A DNA stretch of 64,000 nucleotides from Bacillus sp. SLBN-46 (GCF_031453555.1 NZ_JAVIZM010000001.1:1433001-1497000); one strand, 5' to 3'; numbered from the stretch's first letter, positions 1 through 10,391 are shown. A program made the numbers and translations. Notes: a model not told the origin generated them from the letters alone.

Positions 1-672
<672 letters not shown>

Positions 673-733
673 CAATAAACGATACTGGGCAGCTACACGG
701 CCCTTTTCGTTTAAGAAATGGAGGAAGACGACG

Positions 734-2131
734 ATGGCGAAAAAAATGCCGGAAATCGGTGATTATAAATATGGTTTTGCCGATAAAGACGTTTCCATAT
801 TCCGATCAAAACGCGGTTTAACAGATGATATAGTAAAAGAAATTTCTAAGTTGAAGAACGAACCACAATGGATGTTAGACTTCCGTTTGAAGTCGCTTGA
901 GCATTTTTACAAAATGCCAATGCCACAATGGGGCGGCGATATGGCTTCTTTAAACTTTGATGAAATTACGTATTATGTAAAACCATCGGAGAAATCTGAG
1001 AAGTCATGGGATGAAGTACCTGAAGAAATCAAGGCTACTTTTGATAAACTAGGAATTCCTGAAGCAGAGCAAAAGTATCTAGCTGGTGTATCTGCACAGT
1101 ATGAATCTGAAGTTGTTTATCACAACATGAAGGTGGAACTTGAAGATTTAGGAATCGTCTTTAAAGATACCGATTCCGCTTTAAGAGAAAATGAAGATAT
1201 TTTCCGCGAACACTTTGGAAAAACAATTCCGCCAACAGACAACAAGTTCGCTGCACTTAACTCTGCTGTATGGTCAGGGGGCTCATTTATCTATGTACCA
1301 CCAGGTGTGAAAGTGGATACTCCTTTACAGGCTTACTTCCGCATTAACTCTGAAAACATGGGTCAATTTGAACGTACCTTAATCATTGTAGATGAAGGTG
1401 CACATGTGCATTACGTTGAGGGTTGTACTGCACCAGTCTATACAACTAACTCCCTGCACAGTGCAGTGGTTGAGATTGTTATTAAAAAAGATGCTTATTG
1501 CCGTTATACAACGATTCAAAACTGGGCTAACAACGTGTTCAACCTAGTTACGAAGCGTGCGGTTTGTGAAGCAAACGCAACAATGGAATGGATTGACGGA
1601 AATATCGGTTCTAAGTTAACAATGAAATACCCAGCCGTTATTTTAAAAGGTGAAGGTGCTCGTGGTTTGACTTTATCTATTGCGATTGCAGGTAAAGGTC
1701 AGCATCAGGATGCTGGTGCAAAAATGATTCATTTAGCACCAAACACTTCTTCAACAATCGTTTCCAAGTCCATTTCTAAGCATGGCGGTAAAGTAACCTA
1801 CCGCGGTCAGGTTCACTTCGGACGTAAGGCAGACGGTGCCCGTTCTAATATCGAATGTGATACATTAATTATGGATAACAAGTCGACATCAGATACGATT
1901 CCTTACAATGAGATATTAAACGATAACATTTCACTTGAGCACGAAGCGAAGGTTTCTAAAGTATCAGAAGAACAGCTTTTCTACTTGATGAGCCGTGGTA
2001 TTTCTGAACAGGAAGCTACTGAAATGATCGTTATGGGCTTCATTGAGCCATTTACAAAGGAATTACCAATGGAATATGCCGTTGAAATGAACCGTCTGAT
2101 CAAGTTTGAGATGGAAGGTTCCATCGGTTAA
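734..2131 (+). CDS. sufB: Fe-S cluster assembly protein SufB
   Basis: 465 residues, the normal length for SufB, starting at ATG 734 after a GGAGGA ribosome binding site. The central beta-helix core is recognisable, with [25 protein letters not shown] sequence early, [17 protein letters not shown] in the middle and [22 protein letters not shown] towards the end. SufB forms the SufBC2D scaffold on which Fe-S clusters are built before transfer to apoproteins. It is the last gene of the suf operon here and is followed by a strong hairpin terminator. Nothing is unusual about it. Confidence 0.96.
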   Translation: MAKKMPEIGDYKYGFADKDVSIFRSKRGLTDDIVKEISKLKNEPQWMLDFRLKSLEHFYKMPMPQWGGDMASLNFDEITYYVKPSEKSEKSWDEVPEEIKATFDKLGIPEAEQKYLAGVSAQYESEVVYHNMKVELEDLGIVFKDTDSALRENEDIFREHFGKTIPPTDNKFAALNSAVWSGGSFIYVPPGVKVDTPLQAYFRINSENMGQFERTLIIVDEGAHVHYVEGCTAPVYTTNSLHSAVVEIVIKKDAYCRYTTIQNWANNVFNLVTKRAVCEANATMEWIDGNIGSKLTMKYPAVILKGEGARGLTLSIAIAGKGQHQDAGAKMIHLAPNTSSTIVSKSISKHGGKVTYRGQVHFGRKADGARSNIECDTLIMDNKSTSDTIPYNEILNDNISLEHEAKVSKVSEEQLFYLMSRGISEQEATEMIVMGFIEPFTKELPMEYAVEMNRLIKFEMEGSIG

Positions 2132-2145
2132 TATTTTTACAAAAG

Positions 2146-2181
2146 AAACCCGCCCCGCTGGCTATAGCAGGCGGGTTTTTG
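2146..2181 (+). terminator. Terminator after sufB
   Basis: GC-rich stem AACCCGCC (2147-2154) pairs with GGCGGGTT (2170-2177) and runs into T residues. It closes the suf operon. Confidence 0.85.
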
Positions 2182-2213
2182 TATGCTATTATTAATAACT
2201 GGGGGTGAACGAA

Positions 2214-3059
2214 TTGATCTATATCGGTGTCACAGGCTGGGGAGACCATGACAGCCTATATCCAAGTGGAACTTCCTCAAGGGACAAATTAAAGCACTAT
2301 GCGGGCCATTTTCCAATCGTAGAGGTAGACTCTGCATTTTATGCAATTCAGCCCAAACGAAATGCAGAAAAGTGGGTGCAAGAAACGCCAGAAAGCTTCC
2401 AGTTTATCGTTAAAGCCTACCAAGGTATGACGGGGCATATGCGTGGAGAGATTCCCTTTGAAAGCAAACAAGCGATGTTTTTCGCATTTAAAGACTCCTT
2501 ACAGCCATACATAGAAAAAAATAAATTAGCCATGGTCCTGTTTCAATTTCCACCGTGGTTCAGTTGCAAACGTGAAAATGTTGACTACTTACGATGGTGT
2601 AAACAAGAAATGGATGAGGTCCCTTGTGCATTAGAATTCAGGCACCAATCCTGGTTTGCTCCCCCTTATATACAAAAAACGCTTGATTTTATGAAACAGG
2701 AGAACTGGATTCATAGTATTTGTGACGAACCACAGTCTGGTGAAGGTTCCATTCCCACCGTTTTAACGGCTGTAGACCATCAAAGGGTTCTGGTGAGATT
2801 CCATGGTCGCAATGTTCATGGCTGGCAAAAAAGGAATGCAGAAAATTGGCGTGAGGTACGCTATCTGTATCGATATAACCAAAAAGAATTAGAGGAATGG
2901 CGCGACTCGATAGTAAAGCTGTCGGAAGAGACTGAACATGTCTATCTTTTGTTTAATAACAACTCTGGCGGAGATGCAGCGGATAACGCGAAGGATATGA
3001 TGAATCTTTTAGACATAGAATACGAAGGACTAGCCCCAAGGCAATTGGATTTATTCTAG
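2214..3059 (+). CDS. yunF: DUF72 family protein YunF
   Basis: 281 residues from TTG 2214. The start is chosen because GGGGGTGA (2201-2208) sits 5 bases upstream; a GTG at 2205 in the same frame lies inside that binding site. The protein opens with IYIGVTGWGDH and contains SAFYAIQP, FQFPPWF, LEFRHQSWF and VRFHGRN, typical of the DUF72/YecE TIM-barrel family. No reaction is established for the family as far as I know. It heads the yunF-E-D-C-B series that is conserved in B. subtilis, although there the orientation relative to the suf genes may differ. Confidence 0.85.
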   Translation: MIYIGVTGWGDHDSLYPSGTSSRDKLKHYAGHFPIVEVDSAFYAIQPKRNAEKWVQETPESFQFIVKAYQGMTGHMRGEIPFESKQAMFFAFKDSLQPYIEKNKLAMVLFQFPPWFSCKRENVDYLRWCKQEMDEVPCALEFRHQSWFAPPYIQKTLDFMKQENWIHSICDEPQSGEGSIPTVLTAVDHQRVLVRFHGRNVHGWQKRNAENWREVRYLYRYNQKELEEWRDSIVKLSEETEHVYLLFNNNSGGDAADNAKDMMNLLDIEYEGLAPRQLDLF

Positions 3060-3099
3060 CAACTTAAGGCATCACACAGAAAAGTAGAAGGTGAAAGTA

Positions 3100-3918
3100 A
3101 TGGAATGGATTGTTTTAGTTATAGTTGGGCTGATTGCAAGCTCTTTAGGGTCACTCATTGGTATGGGAGGGGGAATTATCGTTGTTCCTGCTTTACTATA
3201 CTTAGCCACACTGCCTGAATTCAGTCACCTCACCCCGCAGGTTGTGGTTGGCACCTCCCTTTTTACAATGATTTTTACGGGTCTTTCATCCACACTTGCC
3301 TATATGAAAATTAAGACCGTGGATTATAAGAGTGGATTCATTTTCCTTATTGGAAGTGGTCCAGGTAGTATTTTAGGTGCCTGGATTACTGAAAAGCTCG
3401 ATTTGCATTCATTTAATCTTTATTTCGGATTATTTATTATTTTTGTTTCCTTTGTTTTACTGGTAAAGGATAAATTGAAGCCTATTCCTTTTCGGAAAGA
3501 TAAGGGAGTTGTCCGTCAATTTACCGATAACATTGGGAGAAACTTCGAATATGGTTTTAGCCCGATAATAGCGGTTCTCATTTCCTTTGTAGTTGGATTT
3601 TTATCGGGGATTTTTGGAATAGGCGGCGGCTCTTTGATGGTACCAACGATGATTATTCTTTTCTTTTTCCCACCGCATGTAGCTGTAGCCACATCTATGT
3701 TCATGATTTTACCGACAGCTATCTTAAGTTCGATTACTCATATTGCTTTAGGTAATGTGAATTGGCTGTATGCATTAGCATTAGTACCTGGTGCTTGGAT
3801 GGGAGCAAAAGTAGGAGTATTATTAAATACAAAGCTAAAAAGCAAAACGATTGTCTGGATAATCAGAATAATCCTTATTATTGTCGGTATACGATTAATC
3901 TATCAAGGGATAGGGTAA
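3100..3918 (+). CDS. yunE: TauE/SafE family sulfite/anion exporter YunE
   Basis: 272 residues from ATG 3100, placed 6 bases after AGAAGGTG; an in-frame GTG at 3091 overlaps that site. Hydrophobic throughout with about eight predicted membrane segments. It carries the duplicated glycine-rich loops of the family, LIGMGGGIIVVPA near the N-terminus and GIFGIGGGSLMVP in the second half. TauE/SafE proteins export small sulfur-containing or organic anions, but the substrate here is unknown. It is 7 bases upstream of yunD and probably cotranscribed with it. Confidence 0.85.
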   Translation: MEWIVLVIVGLIASSLGSLIGMGGGIIVVPALLYLATLPEFSHLTPQVVVGTSLFTMIFTGLSSTLAYMKIKTVDYKSGFIFLIGSGPGSILGAWITEKLDLHSFNLYFGLFIIFVSFVLLVKDKLKPIPFRKDKGVVRQFTDNIGRNFEYGFSPIIAVLISFVVGFLSGIFGIGGGSLMVPTMIILFFFPPHVAVATSMFMILPTAILSSITHIALGNVNWLYALALVPGAWMGAKVGVLLNTKLKSKTIVWIIRIILIIVGIRLIYQGIG

Positions 3919-3925
3919 GGTGAAA

Positions 3926-5278
3926 ATGGAAACGATACATATTTTTCATACCAATGATTTACACAGCCACCTCGAGCATTGGCCGCGCATTCAACATTTC
4001 TTGAACCAACAGAGAGAGCAACTCAAGAAAAAGGGAGAAGAAGTTTTCTTATTTGATATTGGCGACTTTCTTGATCGTTGGCACCCTTATACGGAGGCAA
4101 CTAGAGGCAAGGGGAATGTCTCTCTTTTAAATGAGTGTCAATATACGGCTGTCACGATTGGTAATAATGAGGGGATTAATCTCCCATTCGAGGATTTAAA
4201 CCAGCTATATGATGAAGCTAAGTTTGACGTCATATTAGCCAATCTTTATGTAAATCAAGACTATCCTTCTTGGGCAAAGCCTTATGAGATTTACAGGACA
4301 AGTAGGGGAACTAAGATTGGGGTCCTAGGATTAACCGCTCCATTTACCCATCTCTACGAACTGCTTGGCTGGAGAATGACTGACCCAATTGAAGAACTGA
4401 GCAACTGGATACAGCCTTTAAAAAAAGAAGCGGACATCATCATTCTACTTTCCCACCTTGGCTTTAATGAGGATGAACGCATTGCGGAAGAATTTCCAGA
4501 TATTGATGTGATTCTAGGTGCCCATACCCATCATGTTCTGGAGAGAGGAAAGGAAATCAACCAAGTTCTTCTTGGGGCAGCCGGAAAGCATGGGAACTTC
4601 GTTGGTCATGTAACTCTTCATTTGGAAGAGAAAAAGAAACTTTCCCAAAAAGAAGCAAACCTCTATGATTTTAACGAGCTACCGGCTGTCTTAAATGAAC
4701 AAGAGAAAATTGCCTCCTTTTTAAAAGAGGGGCAGGGCATGTTAAGCGAAAAAGTCACGTTCATTACCGAGCCTTTACAAAGTGATCCCTTCCGTGAAAC
4801 CAATTTCGTACGATTGCTTTGTGAAGCGTTAAGGGAATGGTGCGGGACAGATTGTGCCGTCGTGAATGCAGGGCTCCTTCTGGCTCCTTTATCGGGGGAA
4901 GTCACTGAGTACGATTTGCTCTCTATTTGTCCACATCCCATAAATCCGTGTGTCATTGAATTAACAGGGAAAGAATTAACGTCTATTCTCGAGCAAACAA
5001 AGGATGAAGCCTTGCATCATAAACAAATAAAGGGACTAGGCTTCAGAGGTACTGTGCTAGGCATTTTCGTCTATGACCAAATTATCACCAAAGGTAAAAC
5101 AATCTTTGTTGCAGGTAAGGAATTGGAGCTTGATCAGACCTACACCCTCGCACTTCCTGATATGTTTACCTTTGGTCACTTTTTCAAAAACATCCTTCCG
5201 AATAAAGAAAAGAAGTATTTCTTGCCTGAGTTTTTACGGGATATATTAAAGTGGAAGCTTTCAGGTTCCCATTCATAA
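3926..5278 (+). CDS. yunD: Metallophosphoesterase/5'-nucleotidase family protein YunD
   Basis: 450 residues from ATG 3926, just after AAGGTG; a GTG at 3920 in the same frame is less well placed. The N-terminal half is a calcineurin-like metallophosphoesterase: HTNDLHSH, DIGDFLDR, IGNNEG, LSHLG and LGAHTHH provide the usual Asp/His/Asn metal ligands. The C-terminal half resembles the 5'-nucleotidase substrate domain, with VNAGLLLAPL and YTLALPDMF. Family members hydrolyse nucleotides or UDP-sugars. There is no signal peptide, so unlike secreted UshA-type enzymes it should be cytoplasmic. It lies within the yunF-E-D-C-B series. Confidence 0.87.
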   Translation: METIHIFHTNDLHSHLEHWPRIQHFLNQQREQLKKKGEEVFLFDIGDFLDRWHPYTEATRGKGNVSLLNECQYTAVTIGNNEGINLPFEDLNQLYDEAKFDVILANLYVNQDYPSWAKPYEIYRTSRGTKIGVLGLTAPFTHLYELLGWRMTDPIEELSNWIQPLKKEADIIILLSHLGFNEDERIAEEFPDIDVILGAHTHHVLERGKEINQVLLGAAGKHGNFVGHVTLHLEEKKKLSQKEANLYDFNELPAVLNEQEKIASFLKEGQGMLSEKVTFITEPLQSDPFRETNFVRLLCEALREWCGTDCAVVNAGLLLAPLSGEVTEYDLLSICPHPINPCVIELTGKELTSILEQTKDEALHHKQIKGLGFRGTVLGIFVYDQIITKGKTIFVAGKELELDQTYTLALPDMFTFGHFFKNILPNKEKKYFLPEFLRDILKWKLSGSHS

Positions 5279-5350
5279 TTAAAACACTATGGATACACGC
5301 TTTTTCCAAACTCATCATAAAGTGATAGTGAGGAAAGGAGTGTTGGGAAA

Positions 5351-5653
5351 TTGATTGATCTTTCGCCAATTGAAATAAACGGCCATACCTTCCTGGCTGT
5401 TTCCGTATTACTTCCAAAAACAACTTTGCTTGCTGTGACAAGCGATAAAGGATATATTATGTGCGGTGCCTTAGATGTGAGCTTATTAAATGAGAAGTTA
5501 AAGGATCGTAAAATCATTGCCGGTCGTGCAGTCGGTGTGAGAACGATTGACCAGCTACTAAATGCTCCGCTAGAATCTGTCACATTAGAAGCAGAAGAAT
5601 TAGGTATTCACCAAGGGATGATAGGTAAAGATGCCTTGTTGAAGATGGTTTAA
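5351..5653 (+). CDS. yunC: DUF1805 protein YunC
   Basis: 100 residues from a TTG start at 5351 with GGAAAGGAG at 5332-5340. No ATG is available upstream in frame. The segments ALDVSLLNEKL and GRAVGVRTIDQLLNAPL match the small YunC/DUF1805 family of Bacillales, whose function is not known. It lies between yunD and yunB in conserved order and is followed by a strong terminator, so it is likely the last gene of the yunF-C transcript. Confidence 0.83.
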   Translation: MIDLSPIEINGHTFLAVSVLLPKTTLLAVTSDKGYIMCGALDVSLLNEKLKDRKIIAGRAVGVRTIDQLLNAPLESVTLEAEELGIHQGMIGKDALLKMV

Positions 5654-5685
5654 AAAGCTTGCTGAAAAACAGCAGGCTTTTTTTA
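5654..5685 (+). terminator. Terminator after yunC
   Basis: AAGCTTGCTG and CAGCAGGCTT form the stem around a short A-rich loop, followed by seven T residues. Confidence 0.85.
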
Positions 5686-5738
5686 TGGGCTAGTTCACCT
5701 TTTCCTTGCATACATATAGCATGAAGGGGTGATTGTTC

Positions 5739-6539
5739 TTGAGAAAATTACGCCGGCATCTTCCTAAACGTGGACCGCTGCCTTTCCGATATGTTATGCT
5801 ACTGACCTTTGTTTTTTTTCTGTTTTCCACTGCTACTGGCTTATGGCTGGTTAATAAAGGGATCGAGCCCACCTTAATGAGGTATGCTGAATCAGAAACG
5901 CGTAATATTGCGTCGCTTGTCATCAACAGGGCAATTACAAAACGGACGACAAATGTGGGAGACAATAATGAAGTAATAAAAATTGTGCCAGGCAGCAATG
6001 GAAAAGGGCAAAATGCGCAGTTGAATACAGATTTAATTAATCGGGTATTAGCTGAAACCACCGCACAAATTCAAAAGAATTTAAAAACAGCCAAACGAGG
6101 CGAAATCGCCTTATTAGAGACGGACGTAGAAATTGAAACAGAAAATACGGAAAAAGAAGATGGAATTGTTTGGTACGTACCATTAGGGCAATCCACAAAT
6201 ATTTCATTGTTAGGGAATATTGGACCAAAGATACCAGTCAAATTCCATGCTATTGGTGAAGTGGAACCGGATGTCCATATCCAAACAAAAGAAATGGGAA
6301 TTAATAATACTTGGGTGGAGGTTTCTGTGGATATACAGGTCTCCGTTCAAATTATTACCCCGTTTGCAACGAAAATTACTAAATTAAAACAAAGCATTCC
6401 TGTAGGGGGGTCCTTGGTGGAAGGAGAGGTTCCCCAATTTTACAATGGAGGCGGAGGAAGCATCACACCATCTATTCAAATACCAGACAAGAACACCGAC
6501 ACCAAAACCAAATCCGAAACGAAAAAGTCCGGAAAGTAG
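5739..6539 (+). CDS. yunB: Sporulation protein YunB
   Basis: 266 residues from TTG 5739, 7 bases after AAGGGGTG; a TTG at 5733 is too close to that site. One membrane segment near residues 20-45 follows a strongly basic N-terminus (RKLRRHLPKR), so the rest of the chain probably lies outside the forespore or mother-cell membrane. The segments YAESETRNIASLVINRAI and VPLGQSTNISLLGNIGPKIPVK resemble YunB and the SpoIIR/SigE-era membrane proteins. In B. subtilis yunB is a mother-cell sporulation gene next to lytH, and the same convergent pair is seen here. The biochemical role is not known. Confidence 0.85.
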   Translation: MRKLRRHLPKRGPLPFRYVMLLTFVFFLFSTATGLWLVNKGIEPTLMRYAESETRNIASLVINRAITKRTTNVGDNNEVIKIVPGSNGKGQNAQLNTDLINRVLAETTAQIQKNLKTAKRGEIALLETDVEIETENTEKEDGIVWYVPLGQSTNISLLGNIGPKIPVKFHAIGEVEPDVHIQTKEMGINNTWVEVSVDIQVSVQIITPFATKITKLKQSIPVGGSLVEGEVPQFYNGGGGSITPSIQIPDKNTDTKTKSETKKSGK

Positions 6540-6572
6540 CAAGAGGCTGACCCATGTCAGCCTCTACTTTTT
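6540..6572 (+). terminator. Terminator between yunB and lytH
   Basis: AGAGGCTGAC (6542-6551) and GTCAGCCTCT (6555-6564) form a perfect stem with a T-rich tail on the + strand. It overlaps the last codon of the convergent lytH. Confidence 0.85.
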
Positions 6573-7556
6573 TCGTATACTCATCCGTTCCAGACGTTTC
6601 CATTTAGCTAAATGTGGATAAGGGTCAAATGACCATTCGGTTATTCCATTGTCTTTGTACATACCATAGTGCAAGTGAGGAGGGAATTTTCCTGAAGTTC
6701 CTGGAGGACCGTATCCAGAGCTTCCAACACCACCAATGACCATTCCTGGCTCTACAATCTGACCAACTTTTAAGTCCTTAGCAAACCCGCTTAGATGGGC
6801 AAAGTAATGATACGTATTATTAATATCACGAATACCGATTCTCCATCCACCAAACTTATTCCAGCCTTTCATTTCAATAATGCCATAGTTGGTAGCTCGA
6901 ACAGGAACGCCATAGCCTGCAAAAATATCCGTACCTTCGTGTATTCTTCTCCCGCCCCAACCTCGTGCATCTCCCCAAGTACTTCTATAGCTATGATTAC
7001 TACGAATAGGCACAGGGAATACTTGAGTATCTAAATTGAGCCGTCCGAAATGGCGATAAATTTTTGCCTTACCAGCAATAATTCCGACCGTTTTATCACG
7101 ATGGTAGTAATTCCAAAGCCCAATCTTTATATTATCAGGGTCGACACCGTAAGAAAGAAGATAATGGGCAAATGCATATAAAACATCCTCATCGCTTTTA
7201 AGGCTTGCTTTTCCATCCCCATTTGCATCCACACCCATTCCGTTGAAAAACTGGATGACAGCAGGGTTTTCTTCTTCCAAGTTCGGATTGGTCAGACCCG
7301 CCCACTCTTCAGGACGAAAGTAGATTCCAATTACACTATTTGGTTTAGGCAAGTCTTTGCGGACCTGACGGATGCTTCTTTCGTATTGATCAATGGCTGC
7401 TAAATAATACCACGGAATTTGTGTGACCGTTTCAACTTTTTTATATAATTTCATTCTTTCCTTATATGGATCGGGTTCCTCCGCATGTGCATTCCTTACA
7501 GCAAAAGAAGAGGTGAAGAATAAAAGGAAAGTTCCAATAATCAGAACAGCCCGCAA
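6564..7556 (-). CDS. lytH: Spore M23-family peptidase LytH
   Basis: 330 residues. TTG at 7556 is preferred because GGAAGGAGG lies 7 bases upstream; an ATG at 7586 would place that site inside the gene. A signal sequence or membrane anchor occupies the first 25 residues (LLFFTSSFAVRNAHA). The C-terminal third is a LytM/M23 zinc endopeptidase with HEGTD, YFAHL and the HLHYG motif. B. subtilis LytH cleaves L-Ala-D-Glu in cortex peptides during spore maturation. The middle of the chain resembles the lysozyme-like helper region of that protein. Its promoter carries a possible SigK element. It faces yunB across a shared terminator. Confidence 0.88.
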   Translation of the reverse strand: MRAVLIIGTFLLFFTSSFAVRNAHAEEPDPYKERMKLYKKVETVTQIPWYYLAAIDQYERSIRQVRKDLPKPNSVIGIYFRPEEWAGLTNPNLEEENPAVIQFFNGMGVDANGDGKASLKSDEDVLYAFAHYLLSYGVDPDNIKIGLWNYYHRDKTVGIIAGKAKIYRHFGRLNLDTQVFPVPIRSNHSYRSTWGDARGWGGRRIHEGTDIFAGYGVPVRATNYGIIEMKGWNKFGGWRIGIRDINNTYHYFAHLSGFAKDLKVGQIVEPGMVIGGVGSSGYGPPGTSGKFPPHLHYGMYKDNGITEWSFDPYPHLAKWKRLERMSIRKK

Positions 7557-7589
7557 CAGGAATCCTCCTTCCCAATTAATGTACATGTT

Positions 7590-7598
7590 TAGTTTATG
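7590..7598 (-). promoter_or_regulatory. SigK-like -10 element upstream of lytH
   Basis: On the minus strand the sequence reads CATAAACTA, fitting the SigK -10 pattern CATANNNTA, and lies about 34 bases before the lytH start. No convincing -35 was found, so this rests on the -10 and on lytH being SigK-controlled in B. subtilis. Confidence 0.35.
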
Positions 7599-7732
7599 GA
7601 TATTGAGTTATTTCATTATCGCTAATAATTGGTAATAAAACCTCCTTGCTTGTCGTTCCTTTTCTAGTATGGTAAAGTGACAAAGAAGAACTCACTCACC
7701 ATACATATTAATGGGATTCAAGGGGTGTCATA

Positions 7733-8650
7733 ATGAGTAAAAAAGAAGAAATTCTACGAAAGCCTGACTGGCTAAAAATAAAGCTAAATACCAATGAGTC
7801 ATACACAGGGTTAAAGAAAATGATGCGTGAAAAAAATCTTCATACAGTTTGTGAAGAGGCCCGCTGCCCTAATATACACGAATGCTGGGCAGTAAGACGT
7901 ACAGCAACCTTTATGATTCTTGGTGATACATGTACGCGTGCGTGCCGTTTCTGTGCGGTTAAAACGGGTTTACCAACTGAATTAGATTTACAAGAGCCTG
8001 AAAGAGTGGCGGACTCCGTTCAATTAATGAACTTAAAGCATGTGGTAGTTACAGCCGTTGCACGTGATGATTTAAAAGACGGCGGGGCCGCTGTTTTTGC
8101 TGAAACGGTTCGTGCCATTCGTCGTAAAAATCCATTTACCAGTATTGAAGTGCTTCCTTCTGATATGGGTGGGAAAGAAGAAAATCTACAGCTATTAATG
8201 GATGCGAAACCGGATATCCTTAATCATAATATTGAAACCGTTAGACGCTTAACACCAAGAGTGAGAGCTCGCGCTAAATACGATCGCTCTCTCGAGTTCC
8301 TCCGTCGTGCGAAAGAAATGCAGCCAAGCATTCCAACAAAATCAAGTTTAATGATTGGTATCGGAGAAACGAAAGAAGAAATCTTGGAAGTAATGGATGA
8401 CTTAAGAGCGAATCATGTAGATATTATGACGATAGGTCAGTATTTACAGCCGACGAAAAGTCATCTAAAGGTTGAGAAATATTATAGCCCTGATGAATTT
8501 AAGGAATTACAACAGATCGCAATGAGCAAGGGATTTAGCCATTGTGAAGCAGGCCCACTTGTCCGTTCATCATATCATGCGGATGAACAAGTAAATGCAG
8601 CAGCGAAACATAAACACTTACTTGGTGAAAAAGAAGCCCAGGAAGCATAA
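7733..8650 (+). CDS. lipA: Lipoyl synthase LipA
   Basis: 305 residues, a standard length. It has both iron-sulfur sites: the auxiliary cluster cysteines Cys40, Cys45 and Cys51 ([12 protein letters not shown]) and the radical-SAM cysteines Cys67, Cys71 and Cys74 (CTRACRFC). The C-terminal RSSYHADE motif with the serine ligand is present. The enzyme inserts two sulfur atoms into protein-bound octanoyl groups to make lipoyl cofactor for the 2-oxoacid dehydrogenases. It is placed between lytH and yutC exactly as in B. subtilis and appears monocistronic, with a terminator just downstream. Confidence 0.97.
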   Translation: MSKKEEILRKPDWLKIKLNTNESYTGLKKMMREKNLHTVCEEARCPNIHECWAVRRTATFMILGDTCTRACRFCAVKTGLPTELDLQEPERVADSVQLMNLKHVVVTAVARDDLKDGGAAVFAETVRAIRRKNPFTSIEVLPSDMGGKEENLQLLMDAKPDILNHNIETVRRLTPRVRARAKYDRSLEFLRRAKEMQPSIPTKSSLMIGIGETKEEILEVMDDLRANHVDIMTIGQYLQPTKSHLKVEKYYSPDEFKELQQIAMSKGFSHCEAGPLVRSSYHADEQVNAAAKHKHLLGEKEAQEA

Positions 8651-8660
8651 AGTGGGAAGA

Positions 8661-8692
8661 GAGAGGCTGACTGATGTCAACCTCTCTTTTTT
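8661..8692 (+). terminator. Terminator after lipA
   Basis: GAGAGGCTGAC pairs with GTCAACCTCTC and is followed by six T residues. It belongs to a recurring terminator-stem family in this window. Confidence 0.85.
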
Positions 8693-8696
8693 AGTT

Positions 8697-9350
8697 CTAA
8701 CGCTTATGCATATTAATCCTTTTGATATCCATATCATCTTGTGTTTCACCGTTTTCGTTTTCGCTATCACTCAAGCGCATACCCTGAGGGGATTTTTTCA
8801 TTTGTGTGATTAGTTCTGTAACGGCATGACGCGCATTACGGCTTGTAGAGTCAAGATTAGCTAAATTCTCTACATCGCGCATTAGCGTTTTATTATCTGT
8901 TACATAGACGTGATAGTACCTTGGTACGACTGAAAAAGCGGTTTTCTTCACCTGATCAGCCGTCATATTACGATCTTTTGAATCGGTAGTATAAGCAATC
9001 AACACTTCCTGATCAGTAACAAGTGTGGCTGCGTCATTCACGTTAGGAACATTGACACTATATTTACTAATAATATTGGCAAGCTGTTCGCGGTCTAAGG
9101 CTGTATAGCCGTCATTGGCCGTATTATCATTCATTATTGGGCTCTTTTGGTGGCGAACAAAACCATAATTGTCGCTAACGTTACGTACGCCACGGCTTGC
9201 ACCTTCATTGTAAAGTTCGTGTCTTTTGTTATTCACATTAATGGTATTACCGCTTTCTTCATATACATCACGATTTCCCATATCCTTTGAGCATCCAGTT
9301 AATGCTGTTATGGTACATAATCCAGCGATTATGATAAATTTTTTCATCAT
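8697..9350 (-). CDS. yutC: YhcN/YlaJ family sporulation lipoprotein (YutC)
   Basis: 217 residues from ATG 9350, behind GGAGGTG; ATG 9347 is an equally possible start. The leader KKFIIIAGLCTITALTGC ends in a lipobox with the cysteine to be acylated, so the product should be a lipoprotein. The body contains the YhcN/YlaJ pattern (LANIISKYSVNVPNVNDAATLVTDQEV, split by variable loops), found in spore membrane lipoproteins. The middle part is rich in Asn, Asp and Arg. It is convergent with lipA, in the yutC position of B. subtilis. A specific activity is not known. Confidence 0.85.
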   Translation of the reverse strand: MMKKFIIIAGLCTITALTGCSKDMGNRDVYEESGNTINVNNKRHELYNEGASRGVRNVSDNYGFVRHQKSPIMNDNTANDGYTALDREQLANIISKYSVNVPNVNDAATLVTDQEVLIAYTTDSKDRNMTADQVKKTAFSVVPRYYHVYVTDNKTLMRDVENLANLDSTSRNARHAVTELITQMKKSPQGMRLSDSENENGETQDDMDIKRINMHKR

Positions 9351-9463
9351 ATACACCTCCTTTTATTAGAATGGCCAATGTTCCGTTTTTTTTTCTTAGT
9401 AATTGATGGTGAATCGGTTATAATGGATAGTAGGAAATGGCTGGGATAACTGAGGTGAATAAT

Positions 9464-9739
9464 ATGATCGTAATAAACAATATCTCTTATGAAATTCTCC
9501 AGGAATATCGGGATGGGTATAATGAAGAGGCTTTTAAATCAAGGTATAGCGATATTTTATCTAGGTATGATTATATTGTAGGGGATTGGGGATACGGACA
9601 GCTGCGCCTGAAAGGGTTCTTTGATGACCAAAACCAAAAAGCTACTTTTGATACAAAAATTAGCACATTAAGTGAGTACCTTTATGAATATTGCAACTTT
9701 GGCTGTGCATACTTTGTATTGAAAAAAGTGAAAAAATAA
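9464..9739 (+). CDS. yutD: YutD family protein
   Basis: 91 residues from ATG 9464, 5 bases after GAGGTGA; an in-frame ATG at 9437 lacks a binding site. The motifs YDYIVGDWGYGQLRLKGF and YLYEYCNFGCAYFVLKK are those of the small YutD family of Firmicutes. No enzymatic role is assigned. The gene keeps its place after lipA and yutC and before yutE, although two small genes and an EAL gene now lie between. A perfect hairpin terminator follows immediately. Confidence 0.85.
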   Translation: MIVINNISYEILQEYRDGYNEEAFKSRYSDILSRYDYIVGDWGYGQLRLKGFFDDQNQKATFDTKISTLSEYLYEYCNFGCAYFVLKKVKK

Positions 9740-9768
9740 AGAGGTTGACTTGTGTCAACCTCTTTTTA
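9738..9768 (+). terminator. Terminator after yutD
   Basis: AAAGAGGTTGAC and GTCAACCTCTTT form a 12-bp perfect stem with a TTGT loop and T tail. Confidence 0.88.
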
Positions 9769-9783
9769 CTATACCATTGGTTT

Positions 9784-10068
9784 TTATTCATTATAGGGAG
9801 CCTGTTTGTCTGTTTCAGGGTCATCATGTGGCGGGTGTGCCCCGTCCATCTGTCTAGGCAAATCTTCATGAAGTGATTTATATTCATAATTAAATGCACT
9901 ATAGTAGCGCTGTTCTTTTTCCCAAGGGGTGCTTTTATTCTCAACTGGATCATTTTTACCCCTCGGAGATCCGTATGGTCCCTCTGGAAGATCCTCTACC
10001 GTTAAGAAGTTCCTTTGAGCTTCCACATTCGAGAAATCATGATACTGCTCAGAATCTTTATCTGCCAT
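9784..10068 (-). CDS. Small conserved Bacillus cytosolic protein
   Basis: 94 residues from ATG 10068, with AAGGAG about 10 bases upstream; a GTG at 10077 is too close to that site. The chain is polar, rich in Pro, Glu, Asp and Tyr, with DFSNVEAQRNFL, PEGPYGSPRGK and HEDLPRQMDGAHPPHDD. I know this pattern from unnamed Bacillus proteins but no function. There are no membrane segments or cysteines. It may be sporulation-linked given its surroundings, but this is only inference. Confidence 0.7.
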   Translation of the reverse strand: MADKDSEQYHDFSNVEAQRNFLTVEDLPEGPYGSPRGKNDPVENKSTPWEKEQRYYSAFNYEYKSLHEDLPRQMDGAHPPHDDPETDKQAPYNE

Positions 10069-10124
10069 GATAAACACACTCCTTTACCCCCTATTATTTG
10101 AAAAGAAGTGTGTATTTATGAAAC

Positions 10125-10391
10125 TTAAATTAACTCCATCAAAAAGCCGCGTAATTCCTCGGCATCATCTTCACTTAACTGAAAAGCATATTCTAAATAA
10201 CCCTCTTCTTGTAAATCATCCAATCCAATAATAGCAAAGCGGTTTCCTTGCATATCAAGTACCAAATGCTTTCCGTAATGACGATCACTTTGGACAATAG
10301 CTAAATCAAATCGCTGGTTATCTCCAACAAAGCTAACAAATCTTGTTTTCGTATTTTCTGTATCATCGTATAGGAAAAAGCGTTCTTTCAT
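10125..10391 (-). CDS. DUF3055 domain protein
   Basis: 88 residues with ATG at 10391 behind a GGAGA-type site. The N-terminus ERFFLYDDTENTKTRFVSF and the acidic C-terminus (LSEDDAEELRGFLMEL) match the small DUF3055 family of Bacillales. It is soluble, without cysteines or signals. Function unknown. It is the first gene of a two-gene minus-strand run with the cytosolic protein at 9784-10068. Confidence 0.8.
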   Translation of the reverse strand: MKERFFLYDDTENTKTRFVSFVGDNQRFDLAIVQSDRHYGKHLVLDMQGNRFAIIGLDDLQEEGYLEYAFQLSEDDAEELRGFLMELI